Of a DNA stretch of 64,000 nt, positions 24,540-33,755 are shown piece by piece. This stretch comes from Psychrobacter sp. MF31 (lineage in GTDB: Bacteria; Pseudomonadota; Gammaproteobacteria; Pseudomonadales; Moraxellaceae): assembly GCF_012847335.1 (NCBI RefSeq), contig NZ_JABBDX010000006.1, forward strand, positions 62,001 to 126,000, written 5' to 3'. Each line of letters starts with the position of its first letter. Position 1 is the first letter of the stretch. Below the pieces are notes generated by a model. The model was not told the origin of the DNA and did not search any database. It worked only from the letters and a program-made list of their open reading frames with translations. The translations under genes and the position numbers were made by a program.

Positions 24540-25658
24540 ATGAGTGTTATAAGAATATTACATATCATTGGTAAAATGGATCGAGCTGGTGCTGAGACCA
24601 TGCTTATGAACTTATATCGAAATATAGATCGTGATAAATTTCAATTTGATTTTGTTGTATTTACCAATGATAAAGGGAATTATGATGATGAAATCTTGGC
24701 ATTAGGTGGAAGAATTATTCCTATAATCGCCAATAATCCAATTGGGCGAATGCTGAAAATGACAAGATTTTTAAAAAAGCACCCTGAATATAAAATAGTT
24801 CATGCACATATGCTGCTTAGCAACGCTTTTCATTTGTTAGCTGCTAAAAAAGCTGGGATTAAACATCGGATTTCTCATTCTCATAGTACTAGTAACGGTA
24901 AAAATGATGTATTTAAAGGAGTTTATGAAAGGTGGGCATTATTTACCAATCGCAAACTTGCAACCTATAAAATAGCTTGTGGAGAGCAAGCATCCAACTA
25001 TTTATTTGGCTCAACTAAAGAAGTGATGATACTACCGAATGCTGTAGATATAGACAAAATTAATGAAGTTTGTCGTAGTAATTCAGATTATATAAGTAGA
25101 AACTTTGGAGATAACAAACTAAAAATAATCCAAGTAGGTCGATTAAACGAAGTTAAGAATTATAATTTTTCTTTAAAAATTGCTGAAGAATTAAAAAATA
25201 GTCATATAGATTTTTCTTGTTATATTGTTGGTCAAGGACCATTAGAACAAGCTCTTAAAAAGGAAGCCAAAGAAAAAGGTTTGGAGGATAAAGTAATATT
25301 TTTAGGAGTGAGAAGCGACGTCGTCGAGCTAATGGCTGGGGCGGACGTTATGATTATGCCTTCACTGCATGAGGGTTTTCCAGTGGTTCTTGTCGAAAGT
25401 CAAGCCTCAGGACTGCCTTCTATAGTATCTGATCAAGTATCAGACGAAGTGGATCTAAATTTAGGACTGGTAACATTTTTGCCCATCACTTCACCTAAAG
25501 ATTGGGCAAACAGTTTAATAAATATTAATAAGTCACTTATATCTAAATCTGAGTTGGCACAAAGTCTTAGAGTACAAGGCTTCGATATAAAATCAAATAA
25601 AGAACAACTTATTGATGTTTATAAAAAATTTGAAATAAATAAAGAGTTTAGCAGTTAA
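24540..25658 (+). CDS. Glycosyltransferase family 4 (EpsF-like)
   Basis: The 372-residue GT-B protein starts ILHIIGKMDRAGAETMLMNLYR, followed by KIVHAHMLLSNAFHLLAAKKAGIKHRISHSHST, as in EpsF/CapM-like enzymes, and has the nucleotide-sugar site PSLHEGFPVVLVESQASGLP near residue 280. It is a retaining transferase of the capsule assembly pathway. The specific donor is not readable. Confidence 0.88.
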   Translation: MSVIRILHIIGKMDRAGAETMLMNLYRNIDRDKFQFDFVVFTNDKGNYDDEILALGGRIIPIIANNPIGRMLKMTRFLKKHPEYKIVHAHMLLSNAFHLLAAKKAGIKHRISHSHSTSNGKNDVFKGVYERWALFTNRKLATYKIACGEQASNYLFGSTKEVMILPNAVDIDKINEVCRSNSDYISRNFGDNKLKIIQVGRLNEVKNYNFSLKIAEELKNSHIDFSCYIVGQGPLEQALKKEAKEKGLEDKVIFLGVRSDVVELMAGADVMIMPSLHEGFPVVLVESQASGLPSIVSDQVSDEVDLNLGLVTFLPITSPKDWANSLININKSLISKSELAQSLRVQGFDIKSNKEQLIDVYKKFEINKEFSS

Positions 25659-25671
25659 TAATGAGCTTTAA

Positions 25672-26712
25672 ATGTTACCTTACTTATTAGTTCTTTGTTT
25701 TATTAGTTGTTGGATAGCTTTAGAAAAAAAAGCTATTGGACGAAAATCCTTTTGGCTTCCTATTTTAGTTCTATCATTATTTGCTGGGATTCGTAGAAAT
25801 AGCGTTGGGACTGATTCAGGTACTTATACTAATAAGTTTATTAATAACATAAATACTGATTACTATATTTTTGATAAGAATGTTGAATTTGGTTATCAAT
25901 TTTATGAATATTTGATCTTAAAATTCAGTCATAACTATTTTTGGCTATTTTTTATATCAAGCTTGTTAATAACCTATTGTTATTTTTATATTATAAAAAA
26001 ATATAGTGTTAATTATTGGTTGTCAGTATTTTTATTTATAACTTTAGGTATTTATACTTTCTTTTTTAATGGATTGCGGCAAGCGTTAGCAATGGCTATG
26101 TTTGCTCTGGCTCTACCATTTCTGTTAGAAAAGCGATTTTTTCCTTATTTAGCAGTTTGTTTGTTTGCTTCTTTATTTCATAGTACTGCTTTAATTATGA
26201 TTCCTTTTTACTTCTTAGTAAATTTAAGAGTAAAACCTTTATATAAAATTTTAGCTACTTTTTTGGGTTCACTACTTCTAAGTAGATTTTTGGTAGGATA
26301 TGTTGCTTCTACTAATGAAAGATATGAGAGTTATGGGCAGGTTTCGGAAGAAGCTGGCGGACTGATAAGCCTTGGTTTTTATATCATACTATTATTGTTT
26401 ATTTATTTTGCTATTCGTTTTTATAAAATAACTGATAAAAATATAATTAAAATTTTTAATTTATATGCTATTGGCGTTGTATTTATTATACCTGTTGCAA
26501 TTCTAGGTACAATGGCTTCAGGACCTCAAAGATTAATATTTTATTTTACTTGGACATTAGTGCTTATTTTACCCTTTATTTTTAAAAAGATAGGTAATAT
26601 TTATATAAGTATAATATTTACATTACTTTCAGTAGCTTATTTTATTCTTACTACTTCTAGATTTAGTAATCTTACTCCATATATTATCAACCCAATTTTT
26701 GAGATATTCTAA
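25672..26712 (+). CDS. EpsG-family polysaccharide polymerase (Wzy-like)
   Basis: The 346-residue protein is hydrophobic with about ten membrane segments. The early FAGIRRNSVGTDSGTY and the FNGLRQALAMAMF segment are typical of the EpsG group. As the only such membrane protein besides Wzx, it is the likely Wzy polymerase that joins repeat units in the periplasm. It ends in the ATG of the next gene (1-bp overlap region). The gene is very AT-rich. Confidence 0.8.
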   Translation: MLPYLLVLCFISCWIALEKKAIGRKSFWLPILVLSLFAGIRRNSVGTDSGTYTNKFINNINTDYYIFDKNVEFGYQFYEYLILKFSHNYFWLFFISSLLITYCYFYIIKKYSVNYWLSVFLFITLGIYTFFFNGLRQALAMAMFALALPFLLEKRFFPYLAVCLFASLFHSTALIMIPFYFLVNLRVKPLYKILATFLGSLLLSRFLVGYVASTNERYESYGQVSEEAGGLISLGFYIILLLFIYFAIRFYKITDKNIIKIFNLYAIGVVFIIPVAILGTMASGPQRLIFYFTWTLVLILPFIFKKIGNIYISIIFTLLSVAYFILTTSRFSNLTPYIINPIFEIF

Positions 26713-27599
26713 TGACTAACTCTAACTATATTTCTATCGGAATTCCATTTTATAATGCTGAAAAATATTTAGAAGATGCTATATGTTCAGTATTAGCTCA
26801 AACTCATAAAAATTGGGAGCTTATATTAGTTAATGATGGTTCAACTGATAAATCATTACATATCGCTAATAAATATGCCGCAACTGACAGTAGAATAAGA
26901 GTATTATCAGATGGAAAAAACAAGAAATTACCTTGTCGCTTAAATCAAATTATTAATGAATCTCAGTACGAATTTATAGCCCGTATGGATGCAGATGATT
27001 TAATGAGCTACAATCGTTTAGAAAAACAGTTAAATTTGCTTACTAAAAAAGATAATATAGATTTTATAACTACAAGTTATTTATCTATTGATGAGTATAA
27101 TAATCTAACTGGAGTCAAAATTATAGAAAATTATCAAATATCTACAGAAGATATCTTGAATGGTAAAACTAACTTAATTCACGCTTCTTTACTTGCAAAA
27201 AAAAGCTGGTATTTAAGAAATATGTATAATGAAGATAGTCTGTTAGCTGAAGATTATCATTTATGGCTTGAAGCCTCTAAAAAACAAGATTTAAACTATT
27301 TAGTCGTCGAAGAACCACTTTACTGGTATAGAGTCACAGAAAATGTAACTATAGAGAAAATGATAGCTGGTTATAATACTCAGATTGATATAATAGAAAA
27401 AAATTTCAAAGGAATCATAAGTAAAAGTAAAAAAAGTAAAATTATTAGGAAATTTAAAATTAAAAAGAAAATTGTATTAGGTTTAGATAGAATCGGAATG
27501 TTAAAGGTGCTACTTAAATTAAGATATGATAAATTTCAAGAATCTGATTTAGATTATTACAATGAACATTTGAATATTATTTATAGATCGAGGTCGTAA
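26712..27599 (+). CDS. Glycosyltransferase family 2
   Basis: The 295-residue protein has YISIGIPFYNAEKYLEDAI, NDGSTDKS and the metal motif ARMDADD, all GT2 features, and a Lys/Ile-rich C-terminus. It overlaps the end of the polymerase gene and is followed by a PglA-like transferase gene after 2 bp. Specificity unknown. Base use is as AT-rich as the polymerase gene. Confidence 0.87.
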   Translation: MTNSNYISIGIPFYNAEKYLEDAICSVLAQTHKNWELILVNDGSTDKSLHIANKYAATDSRIRVLSDGKNKKLPCRLNQIINESQYEFIARMDADDLMSYNRLEKQLNLLTKKDNIDFITTSYLSIDEYNNLTGVKIIENYQISTEDILNGKTNLIHASLLAKKSWYLRNMYNEDSLLAEDYHLWLEASKKQDLNYLVVEEPLYWYRVTENVTIEKMIAGYNTQIDIIEKNFKGIISKSKKSKIIRKFKIKKKIVLGLDRIGMLKVLLKLRYDKFQESDLDYYNEHLNIIYRSRS

Positions 27600-27601
27600 A
27601 T

Positions 27602-28729
27602 ATGCGAGTTGTAATCATTGGCACCATAGCTTCAAGTCTTTACGGCTTCCGCTTGGATTTAATTAATGAATTAATTGCCAAAGGTCATCAAGTTTTCGCT
27701 TTTACCTGTGAGTATTCAGCAGATGATCTTAATAAAATCAAAGCATTAGACGCTACTCCTGTGACTTATCAGCTAGAGAGAGGCGGTCTCAATCCTTTGG
27801 CGGATATGAAGGCAACTTATGCTTTAGCAAAAAAGATCAAAGATATCGCGCCTGATATTGTCTTTTCTTATTTTGCAAAGCCTGTAATTTTTGGGACGCT
27901 AGCCGCTAAATTGGCAAAAGTACCAAAAGTTATTGGCATGCTTGAGGGACTCGGATATAGTTTTACGGAGCAGCCAGAAGGGATCGCTAAAAAGACAGCG
28001 ATGATCAAGGCTGCACAAGTTTTATTATATAAAGTTGCTTTACCGCAACTAGATACTTTGATATTTTTAAACCCTGATGACCCAAAAGATCTATTAGATA
28101 AATATCATATTAAAGTAAACCAGGTTAAAATTTTAGGCGGTATTGGGCTAAATTTAGAAAACTATTCATATTCTGATCAGTTTCCTAATTGTCCTACGTT
28201 CATTTTTATCGCAAGGCTATTGGCAGAAAAAGGCATTCATGATTATCTTGCCGCTGCAAAGATCGTGCAAAAGCAGTATCCTGATGCAAAGTTTACTGTG
28301 CTCGGTAGTATTGATAAGGAAGCTCAAGGCGCTTTAACTGAAGATGAACTGCAAAATGTAATTTCTAGCGGGATTATTACTTATCCGGGTCACGTTGATA
28401 ATGTGGCGGATTGGATAGCAGATTCAAGCGTTTTTGTGCTGCCTTCTTATTACCGCGAAGGCGTTCCTCGCAGTACCCAAGAGGCAATGGCGATAGGGCG
28501 ACCGATTATTACAACCGATGTTCCTGGATGCCGCGAGACGGTCGTTGATGGTGAAAATGGTTTTTTGGTCGCAAAATGGAATCCACAAGCCATAGCGGAT
28601 AAGATGATTTATTTTATCGAAAACCCTGAACAAATCCAAAAGATGGGGGAGGTCAGTTATCAAATGGCGCAGGACAAGTTTGATGCCAGAAAGGTAAATG
28701 CGCGCTTATTAGCGATTATGGGAGTCTAA
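27602..28729 (+). CDS. Glycosyltransferase family 4, PglA-like
   Basis: The 375-residue GT-B enzyme resembles PglA, which adds GalNAc to undecaprenyl-linked diacetylbacillosamine. Seen motifs: VFSYFAKPVIFGTLAAKLAKVP, GMLEGLGYSF, ARLLAEKGIHDYL, PSYYREGVPRSTQEAMAIGRPIITTDVPGCRETV. It lies 1 bp before a PglC-type gene, the usual PglA-PglC order. Base composition here is closer to the chromosome than the preceding genes, marking the edge of the variable part. Confidence 0.87.
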   Translation: MRVVIIGTIASSLYGFRLDLINELIAKGHQVFAFTCEYSADDLNKIKALDATPVTYQLERGGLNPLADMKATYALAKKIKDIAPDIVFSYFAKPVIFGTLAAKLAKVPKVIGMLEGLGYSFTEQPEGIAKKTAMIKAAQVLLYKVALPQLDTLIFLNPDDPKDLLDKYHIKVNQVKILGGIGLNLENYSYSDQFPNCPTFIFIARLLAEKGIHDYLAAAKIVQKQYPDAKFTVLGSIDKEAQGALTEDELQNVISSGIITYPGHVDNVADWIADSSVFVLPSYYREGVPRSTQEAMAIGRPIITTDVPGCRETVVDGENGFLVAKWNPQAIADKMIYFIENPEQIQKMGEVSYQMAQDKFDARKVNARLLAIMGV

Positions 28730-28730
28730 T

Positions 28731-29105
28731 ATGAGTATCAAGCGCCTTTTTGACATTACCGCCGCTTCAGCTGCCTTGGTGGCTTTAGCTCCTGTTTATG
28801 CCATCACCGCTCATAAGGTCAAAAAAAATCTTGGCTCGCCAGTGCTATTTCGGCAGACACGTCCAGGCTTAAATGGTAAGCCTTTTGAGATGATTAAGTT
28901 TCGTACCATGCGTGATGCGGTAGATAATGAGGGCAATCCGCTTCCTAATAGTGAGCGCTTGACACCATTTGGTCAGATGCTGCGTAGCTCAAGCTTAGAT
29001 GAGTTGCCAGAGCTGATTAACGTACTCAAGGGCGATATGAGCCTTGTAGGACCAAGACCGCTATTGATGGAATATCTGTCTGATTTTAAAGAAGAGGAGA
29101 TATAG
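28731..29105 (+). pseudogene. PglC-type initiating sugar transferase, truncated
   Basis: The reading frame stops after 124 residues where the family has about 200. It keeps the N-terminal membrane helix, FRQTRPGLNGKPFEMIKFRTM and [16 protein letters not shown], but lacks the C-terminal part with GWAQxNGRN. The break lies directly before an IS630-type transposase remnant, so insertion is the likely cause. A complete homologue lies at 31192-31815. The truncated protein may be inactive; some minimal PglC proteins need the missing region. Confidence 0.85.
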
Positions 29106-29162
29106 TCTATTCAGATAAATCCGATACAATACTTTTAACAATCTCAAATCTTGAAATAAACC

Positions 29163-29538
29163 ATGATCTATTCAATTGACTTTCGCGAGCAAGTACTGCG
29201 TAGCATTAAGAACGGTATGACCATTCGAGATACCGTCTCATTTTATGCCCTTAGTAGCAGCAACATTCACAGCTGGCATCAAAACCTAACGCCTAGAATT
29301 ATTCTCAATAAAGTTTCCACTAAAATAACCGACACCCGACGACGCCTTGTTTGAAAATGCTAAAAGATATTCTAATGCTTATAACTATGAAAGAGCTCGT
29401 CGCTTAAAGTATAGCAGTAAAGGCATTTTTAATGCATTAAAGCGTTTCAAGATTAGCAAAAAAAAGAAATTAGATCATCCAAGCGACTGTTCGATAAAAA
29501 GAGGTGAATTTAGTATCAGGAGACTGTGCTTAGAATAA
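29163..29538 (+). pseudogene. IS630-family transposase N-terminal part, frameshifted remnant
   Basis: Bases 29163-29354 encode an IS630-type helix-turn-helix start (YSIDFREQVLRSIKNGMTIRDTV). The continuation, ENAKRYSNAYNYERARRLKYSSKGIFNALKRF, is found one frame over from about 29353. Removing one T from the run at 29350-29352 fuses them. The DDE catalytic half is absent; sequence after 29538 is non-coding and AT-rich up to 29691. It is therefore a dead remnant, though some IS630 elements use frameshifting between two reading frames. Confidence 0.75.
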
Positions 29539-29691
29539 TTATGCATTATCCCTTATTAAGCTTTATGTTCAAGTTCTTTTAATAGTAACGTAGACAAAAT
29601 TCAGCTTTAATGGTATATCTATTTATGAAAAAGTGGTAAATAATAATTTCACTCTTTTGTACTGTATATTTTAAATATAGGAGTTAATAAC

Positions 29692-30474
29692 ATGTTCAAA
29701 ACTATTTTAATTGATCCAAAAAATCCAGACCAAGGATGTCAAGATTTTTTATCAATCTGGAAAGATAATGAAACTAAAGTAGTTGTTTTAAACCCGATTT
29801 CTGATTTATCTAACGTTAAAGACTTTTATGAATCACTATTTCCGCAGTTAGGTACAGTAGCTGCTTTAGCAGAAGATGCTACAATTGACGATAGGGCATC
29901 GCAGCGTACAGGCGAAGTATGGATGGAAATTCGCTATGATCCAAAGATTCAGAATGCATACCGTCATTCTTCAGAAGCACAACCTTTACATACTGACGGT
30001 AGTTACATACCTAATTTTCCTAATTCAAGTTTGCTATGCTGCGTAGCTAATTCAGGTCAAGGTGGTGAAACTATCTTTATAAATGGTATAGATGTAGTTA
30101 ATGCATTAAGAGTAGAAGCACCAGAATTATTATCATATCTGACTAATAATGTCGTTCCTCATACCCGTTCAGGCGATAGTAGATTTGATAAAATTATTGA
30201 TAGAGTAGGAGGTATTTGGAAGGTAAACTGGAACTATTACTGTATAGCTGAAAATGTTGAACCAGAAGCTAAACAGGTCTCAGAAAGATTTCATGAGTTT
30301 TTGAAGACAAGCCCAACTATCTTATCGAAAACATTGGCTGTCAAACTAAAGCCAGGTCAAGCAATATTGTGGAAGGATAACGAAGTCCTTCATGGTAGAA
30401 ACTCTTTTTCTGCAAATATGGAAAATGAAAGATTTATATGGAAGTGTGCTTTTGATGTGGGTAATTTTTCGTGA
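29692..30474 (+). CDS. TauD/TfdA-like Fe(II)/2-oxoglutarate dioxygenase
   Basis: The 260-residue protein has the iron facial triad: HTD (H100, D102) and the distal LHGR (H234), with a following arginine (R247) for 2-oxoglutarate. The stretch SSLLCCVANSGQGGETIFINGIDV is typical of TauD/clavaminate synthase-like enzymes. It would hydroxylate or desaturate a small substrate. ATAGGAG lies upstream. Its gene overlaps the next by 4 bp, and the pair precedes a PglC gene, so the substrate may be a sugar or a sugar-linked acyl group; this is a guess from context. Confidence 0.8.
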   Translation: MFKTILIDPKNPDQGCQDFLSIWKDNETKVVVLNPISDLSNVKDFYESLFPQLGTVAALAEDATIDDRASQRTGEVWMEIRYDPKIQNAYRHSSEAQPLHTDGSYIPNFPNSSLLCCVANSGQGGETIFINGIDVVNALRVEAPELLSYLTNNVVPHTRSGDSRFDKIIDRVGGIWKVNWNYYCIAENVEPEAKQVSERFHEFLKTSPTILSKTLAVKLKPGQAILWKDNEVLHGRNSFSANMENERFIWKCAFDVGNFS

Positions 30475-31211
30475 GTCCGATTATTTTTGGTTCTATGAGA
30501 ATGACTCAAGATAAAGGTGATAAAGAGTACTGGGCGAATCTTCTTATTGCTTCTTATCATGCAGGTATAGACACTATACATTCATCTGTAGAGTATGAAA
30601 CTTACCCTATTTTATTGAGTGTACTCAAACTCGTTGCTAAGCTAGATAGCACTGTTGCTTTTAAACATATTGTAAAATTAGCAGAACCTCATTTTTCTAA
30701 TTCTAGTTATAGCTCTGATAGGTTGGAAGGAAAAATTCAACAATACCTTGATGATCTTGGGGTTAATCAATTAGAGTCAGTCCAATGGATGTGGCGTAGT
30801 AGTTTACCTGATGATCACAGAATTATAAGTTTCGTTAAACAATACAAGCAAATCAGTGATGATATAAAGACTCTAAAACAAGATGGCTTAATAAAGTCTG
30901 CTTACTGTTTCCCTTATTCAGTAGCTTTTATGGAAAAAGCTCTAGAACTTAATATTTTTGATGGCTTTTGTGTATACAGAAATCCTTTAGAACTAGATTA
31001 CGATGACATATTGAAAAAGTGCAAAGATGACACTGTGATCAGTATCAGACCATTTTTCTCTAGTAAAGAACTTATCGAAAATAAAAGTCCTATAGAACTG
31101 CTTAATTATAATTTTTTGGAACCAGCGATAAAAAGCTCTATTTTGTCTTTATCTTCTCTACCTCAACTTAACGAAATTAAGGATTTTTTAGATGCTAAAA
31201 AGAATTTTTGA
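30471..31211 (+). CDS. Aldo-keto reductase-like protein
   Basis: The 246-residue protein starts with SPIIFGSMRMT and has NLLIASYHAGIDTIHSSVEYE, matching the AKR pattern in which a Tyr follows the D-T stretch, and VNQLESVQWMW in the barrel. It is shorter than a typical AKR (about 280-320 residues) and the usual cofactor-binding C-terminal stretch is not obvious. Start is GTG, overlapping the dioxygenase gene; its end overlaps the following PglC gene by 20 bp. A paired role with the dioxygenase is likely; the substrate is unknown. Confidence 0.65.
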   Translation: MSPIIFGSMRMTQDKGDKEYWANLLIASYHAGIDTIHSSVEYETYPILLSVLKLVAKLDSTVAFKHIVKLAEPHFSNSSYSSDRLEGKIQQYLDDLGVNQLESVQWMWRSSLPDDHRIISFVKQYKQISDDIKTLKQDGLIKSAYCFPYSVAFMEKALELNIFDGFCVYRNPLELDYDDILKKCKDDTVISIRPFFSSKELIENKSPIELLNYNFLEPAIKSSILSLSSLPQLNEIKDFLDAKKNF

Positions 31212-31815
31212 TCTCATACTTGTACTGGGTACACTTCCAATATGGTCTTGTATACTTATAGTAGCTTTGTTTATTACATGGATCGACTTAAAGTCATTTC
31301 CTCTGTTTTTTCAAAAAAGAGGTGGTAAAGATGGTAAAGTAATTACGATCTATAAATTAAAAACCATGACAGATGAACGAAATGAAAATGGAGATTTACT
31401 TGAAGATAAAGACCGTATTACTAAAATAGGGAGTTTATTTAGAAAGCTAAGTATCGATGAACTACCAAGTTTGGTCAATATTATCAAAGGCGATATGAGT
31501 TTAGTAGGTCCAAGACCATTTCTTGCTGAGTATTTAACTTTATATAGTGATGAACAAAAACGACGTCACAAACTTCTTCCAGGTCTCACAGGTTGGGCAC
31601 AAGTCAATGGTCGTAACGCGATCAGTTGGGATGAAAAGTTTGCATTGGACACGTGGTATGTGGACAATCAGTCATTTTGGCTAGATATCAAGATTCTATT
31701 AAAAACGGTTAAAAAAGTCGTGATTAAAGACGGCATTAGTGCCGATGGCGAGGCGACGATGAGTAAATTTGCAGGAAATGATTTACAAATCTTGCAAGAT
31801 ATAGGAGTGTCATGA
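31192..31815 (+). CDS. PglC-type initiating sugar phosphate transferase, complete copy
   Basis: The 207-residue protein transfers a sugar-1-phosphate to undecaprenyl phosphate. It has the membrane helix at the start, [35 protein letters not shown] and [17 protein letters not shown], the full polyprenyl-phosphate hexose-1-phosphate transferase core. The 5' half is AT-rich and differs from the truncated copy at 28731; the 3' part (after about 31610) has composition like the flanking pglD-type gene. It probably replaces the truncated gene. The start lies inside the preceding gene. Confidence 0.88.
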   Translation: MLKRIFDLILVLGTLPIWSCILIVALFITWIDLKSFPLFFQKRGGKDGKVITIYKLKTMTDERNENGDLLEDKDRITKIGSLFRKLSIDELPSLVNIIKGDMSLVGPRPFLAEYLTLYSDEQKRRHKLLPGLTGWAQVNGRNAISWDEKFALDTWYVDNQSFWLDIKILLKTVKKVVIKDGISADGEATMSKFAGNDLQILQDIGVS

Positions 31816-32468
31816 GCAGCTTATTTGCCGTTTATGGCGCGTCCGGTTGTGGTCGCAGTTTAATGCCGATTGCTGCAAGTCAAGTGAAGCGAACTGCGCC
31901 TGACGCAAAACTGGTATTTATCGATGATGGGCTGACGTCAGAATCGGAAGTCAACGGTTATCCTGCGATGAATTATGATAGCTTTAAGTGTATTCCTGCA
32001 TCGCAAAAATCGGTGCTCATTGCAATTGCTAATGGCAGCATCCGGCAGAAAATTGCTGAAGCATTGATTGCTGATAAGATTGCACTTTGGCACGTTCAAG
32101 ATGACTCAACCATTATTATGGATGGGGTGAACATTGCTGAAGGTTCAGCATTAAGCCCGTTTGTGACCATTGGCGCAAACGTAACCATTGGTAAGTGCTT
32201 CCACGCCAATTTATACAGCTATGTTGAGCATGATTGCGTGATCGGCGATTTTGTGACGTTTGCCCCGCGGGTAAGTTGCAATGGCAATATCCACATTGAA
32301 GACCATGCTTATATTGGGGCAGGGGCTGTAATTAAACAAGGTTTGCCGGATAAGCCATTAGTGATTGGCAAGGGAGCGATTGTTGGTATGGGCGCAGTGG
32401 TGACCAAAGACGTTGCAGCAGGAGCGGTAGTTGTTGGCAATCCGGCAAGACTTTTAATAAAAGAGTAA
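31812..32468 (+). CDS. Sugar O/N-acetyltransferase, PglD/NeuD type (UDP-4-amino-sugar acetyltransferase)
   Basis: The 218-residue protein has an N-terminal Rossmann part ([17 protein letters not shown]) and a left-handed beta-helix of hexapeptide repeats ([21 protein letters not shown] to GAVIKQG), as in PglD. It should acetylate UDP-4-amino-sugar to UDP-diacetylbacillosamine (QhbB in Acinetobacter terms). Overlap ATGA with the PglC gene and closeness to the aminotransferase gene support this pathway. Confidence 0.88.
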   Translation: MSSLFAVYGASGCGRSLMPIAASQVKRTAPDAKLVFIDDGLTSESEVNGYPAMNYDSFKCIPASQKSVLIAIANGSIRQKIAEALIADKIALWHVQDDSTIIMDGVNIAEGSALSPFVTIGANVTIGKCFHANLYSYVEHDCVIGDFVTFAPRVSCNGNIHIEDHAYIGAGAVIKQGLPDKPLVIGKGAIVGMGAVVTKDVAAGAVVVGNPARLLIKE

Positions 32469-32510
32469 GCACTCTTATTTTGATTCACAAAACATCATCG
32501 AGATTTATTT

Positions 32511-33722
32511 ATGCTCAATACCAAATTTTCACCGTGGCCAAGCTTTACTCAAGCCGAAGCTGACGCCGTAAGCCAAGTGCTGTTGTCTAATAAAGTCAAT
32601 TATTGGACGGGCAATGAGTGCCGAAAGTTTGAAAAAGAGTTTGCCGATTGGGCAGACAGCCGATTTGCGATTGCGCTTGGTAACGGTACGCTGGCGCTTG
32701 ATGTGGCGCTGCAAGCTTTGGACATTGGTGAAGGTGATGAAGTCATCGTGACGCCGCGAACCTTTATTGCCAGTATTTCTTGTGTCGTGAACGCAGGGGC
32801 GACGCCCGTTTTTGCCGAGATTGACGAAGCAACGGGAAATATTACGCCCGATACTATCCGCGCGGTGATGACCGATAAGACCCGAGCAATTATTTGCGTT
32901 CATTTAGCAGGTTGGCCGTGTGATATGGATGGCATTATGGCACTTGCTGACGAGCATGATTTATTTGTCATTGAAGATTGTGCCCAAGCTCATGGCGCGC
33001 GCTATAAAAGCAAAAGCGTTGGCAGTATCGGTCATATTGGCGCTTGGAGCTTTTGCCAAGATAAAATCATGACCACAGGCGGTGAGGGCGGCATGGTCAC
33101 CACCAATGATGAAGACCTTTGGCGAAAAATGTGGGCGTTTAAAGACCATGGCAAAAGCTATAAAGCCGTTTATGAGACCGAGCATCCGCCAGGCTACCGC
33201 TGGCTTCATGAAAGCTTTGGCACCAATTGGCGAATGATGGAAATGCAAGCAGTCATTGGTCGCATTCAGCTTGAGCAGATGAGCGATTGGACAGCAAAAC
33301 GTACCAAGAACGCGCAAGCGATTTTAACCGCTTGCAAAACTTGGGAGGAAAAAGGTTATTTGTCGGTACCAACGCTTGAAACGTCAGCTGAGTTTGCCGA
33401 TTGCACTCATGCTTATTATAAGCTTTACGTTTATGTCAATCCGGACAACTTGCCAGCAGATTGGTCACGCGACCGAATTATCAATGAAATAAACGCGCTT
33501 GGTGTGCCGTGTTATTCAGGGTCAGCTTCTGAAGTGTATTTAGAAAAAGCATTTGATGGTACAGGATTGCGACCAAAAGCACGTCTACCGGTAGCAAAGC
33601 AGTTGGGTGAAACAAGCCTGATGTTTTTGGTTCATCCAACGCTAACAGAGAGTGAGATTGAAGCAACCATTCAAGCAATAAATACCGTGTTTAGCCAGAT
33701 TGAAGCCGATTCAGCAGCGTAA
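32511..33722 (+). CDS. PLP-dependent sugar aminotransferase, DegT/DnrJ/EryC1 family (PglE type)
   Basis: The 403-residue protein has the family signatures: LGNGTLALDVALQALDIGEGDEVI, VIEDCAQAHGA, and GAWSFCQDKIMTTGGEGGM with the PLP-binding lysine. It should aminate the 4-keto sugar made by the dehydratase at 16851, using glutamate. With the dehydratase and acetyltransferase it completes UDP-diacetylbacillosamine synthesis. DNA composition is back to the chromosomal norm. Confidence 0.92.
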   Translation: MLNTKFSPWPSFTQAEADAVSQVLLSNKVNYWTGNECRKFEKEFADWADSRFAIALGNGTLALDVALQALDIGEGDEVIVTPRTFIASISCVVNAGATPVFAEIDEATGNITPDTIRAVMTDKTRAIICVHLAGWPCDMDGIMALADEHDLFVIEDCAQAHGARYKSKSVGSIGHIGAWSFCQDKIMTTGGEGGMVTTNDEDLWRKMWAFKDHGKSYKAVYETEHPPGYRWLHESFGTNWRMMEMQAVIGRIQLEQMSDWTAKRTKNAQAILTACKTWEEKGYLSVPTLETSAEFADCTHAYYKLYVYVNPDNLPADWSRDRIINEINALGVPCYSGSASEVYLEKAFDGTGLRPKARLPVAKQLGETSLMFLVHPTLTESEIEATIQAINTVFSQIEADSAA

Positions 33723-33755
33723 CAATCGCTTGCTTTTATTAACTTATTAAAAGTG

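Noticed and set aside
29163-29538. Two separate small genes in tandem
   Set aside because: Both frames belong to one IS630 helix-turn-helix protein broken by a single extra T.
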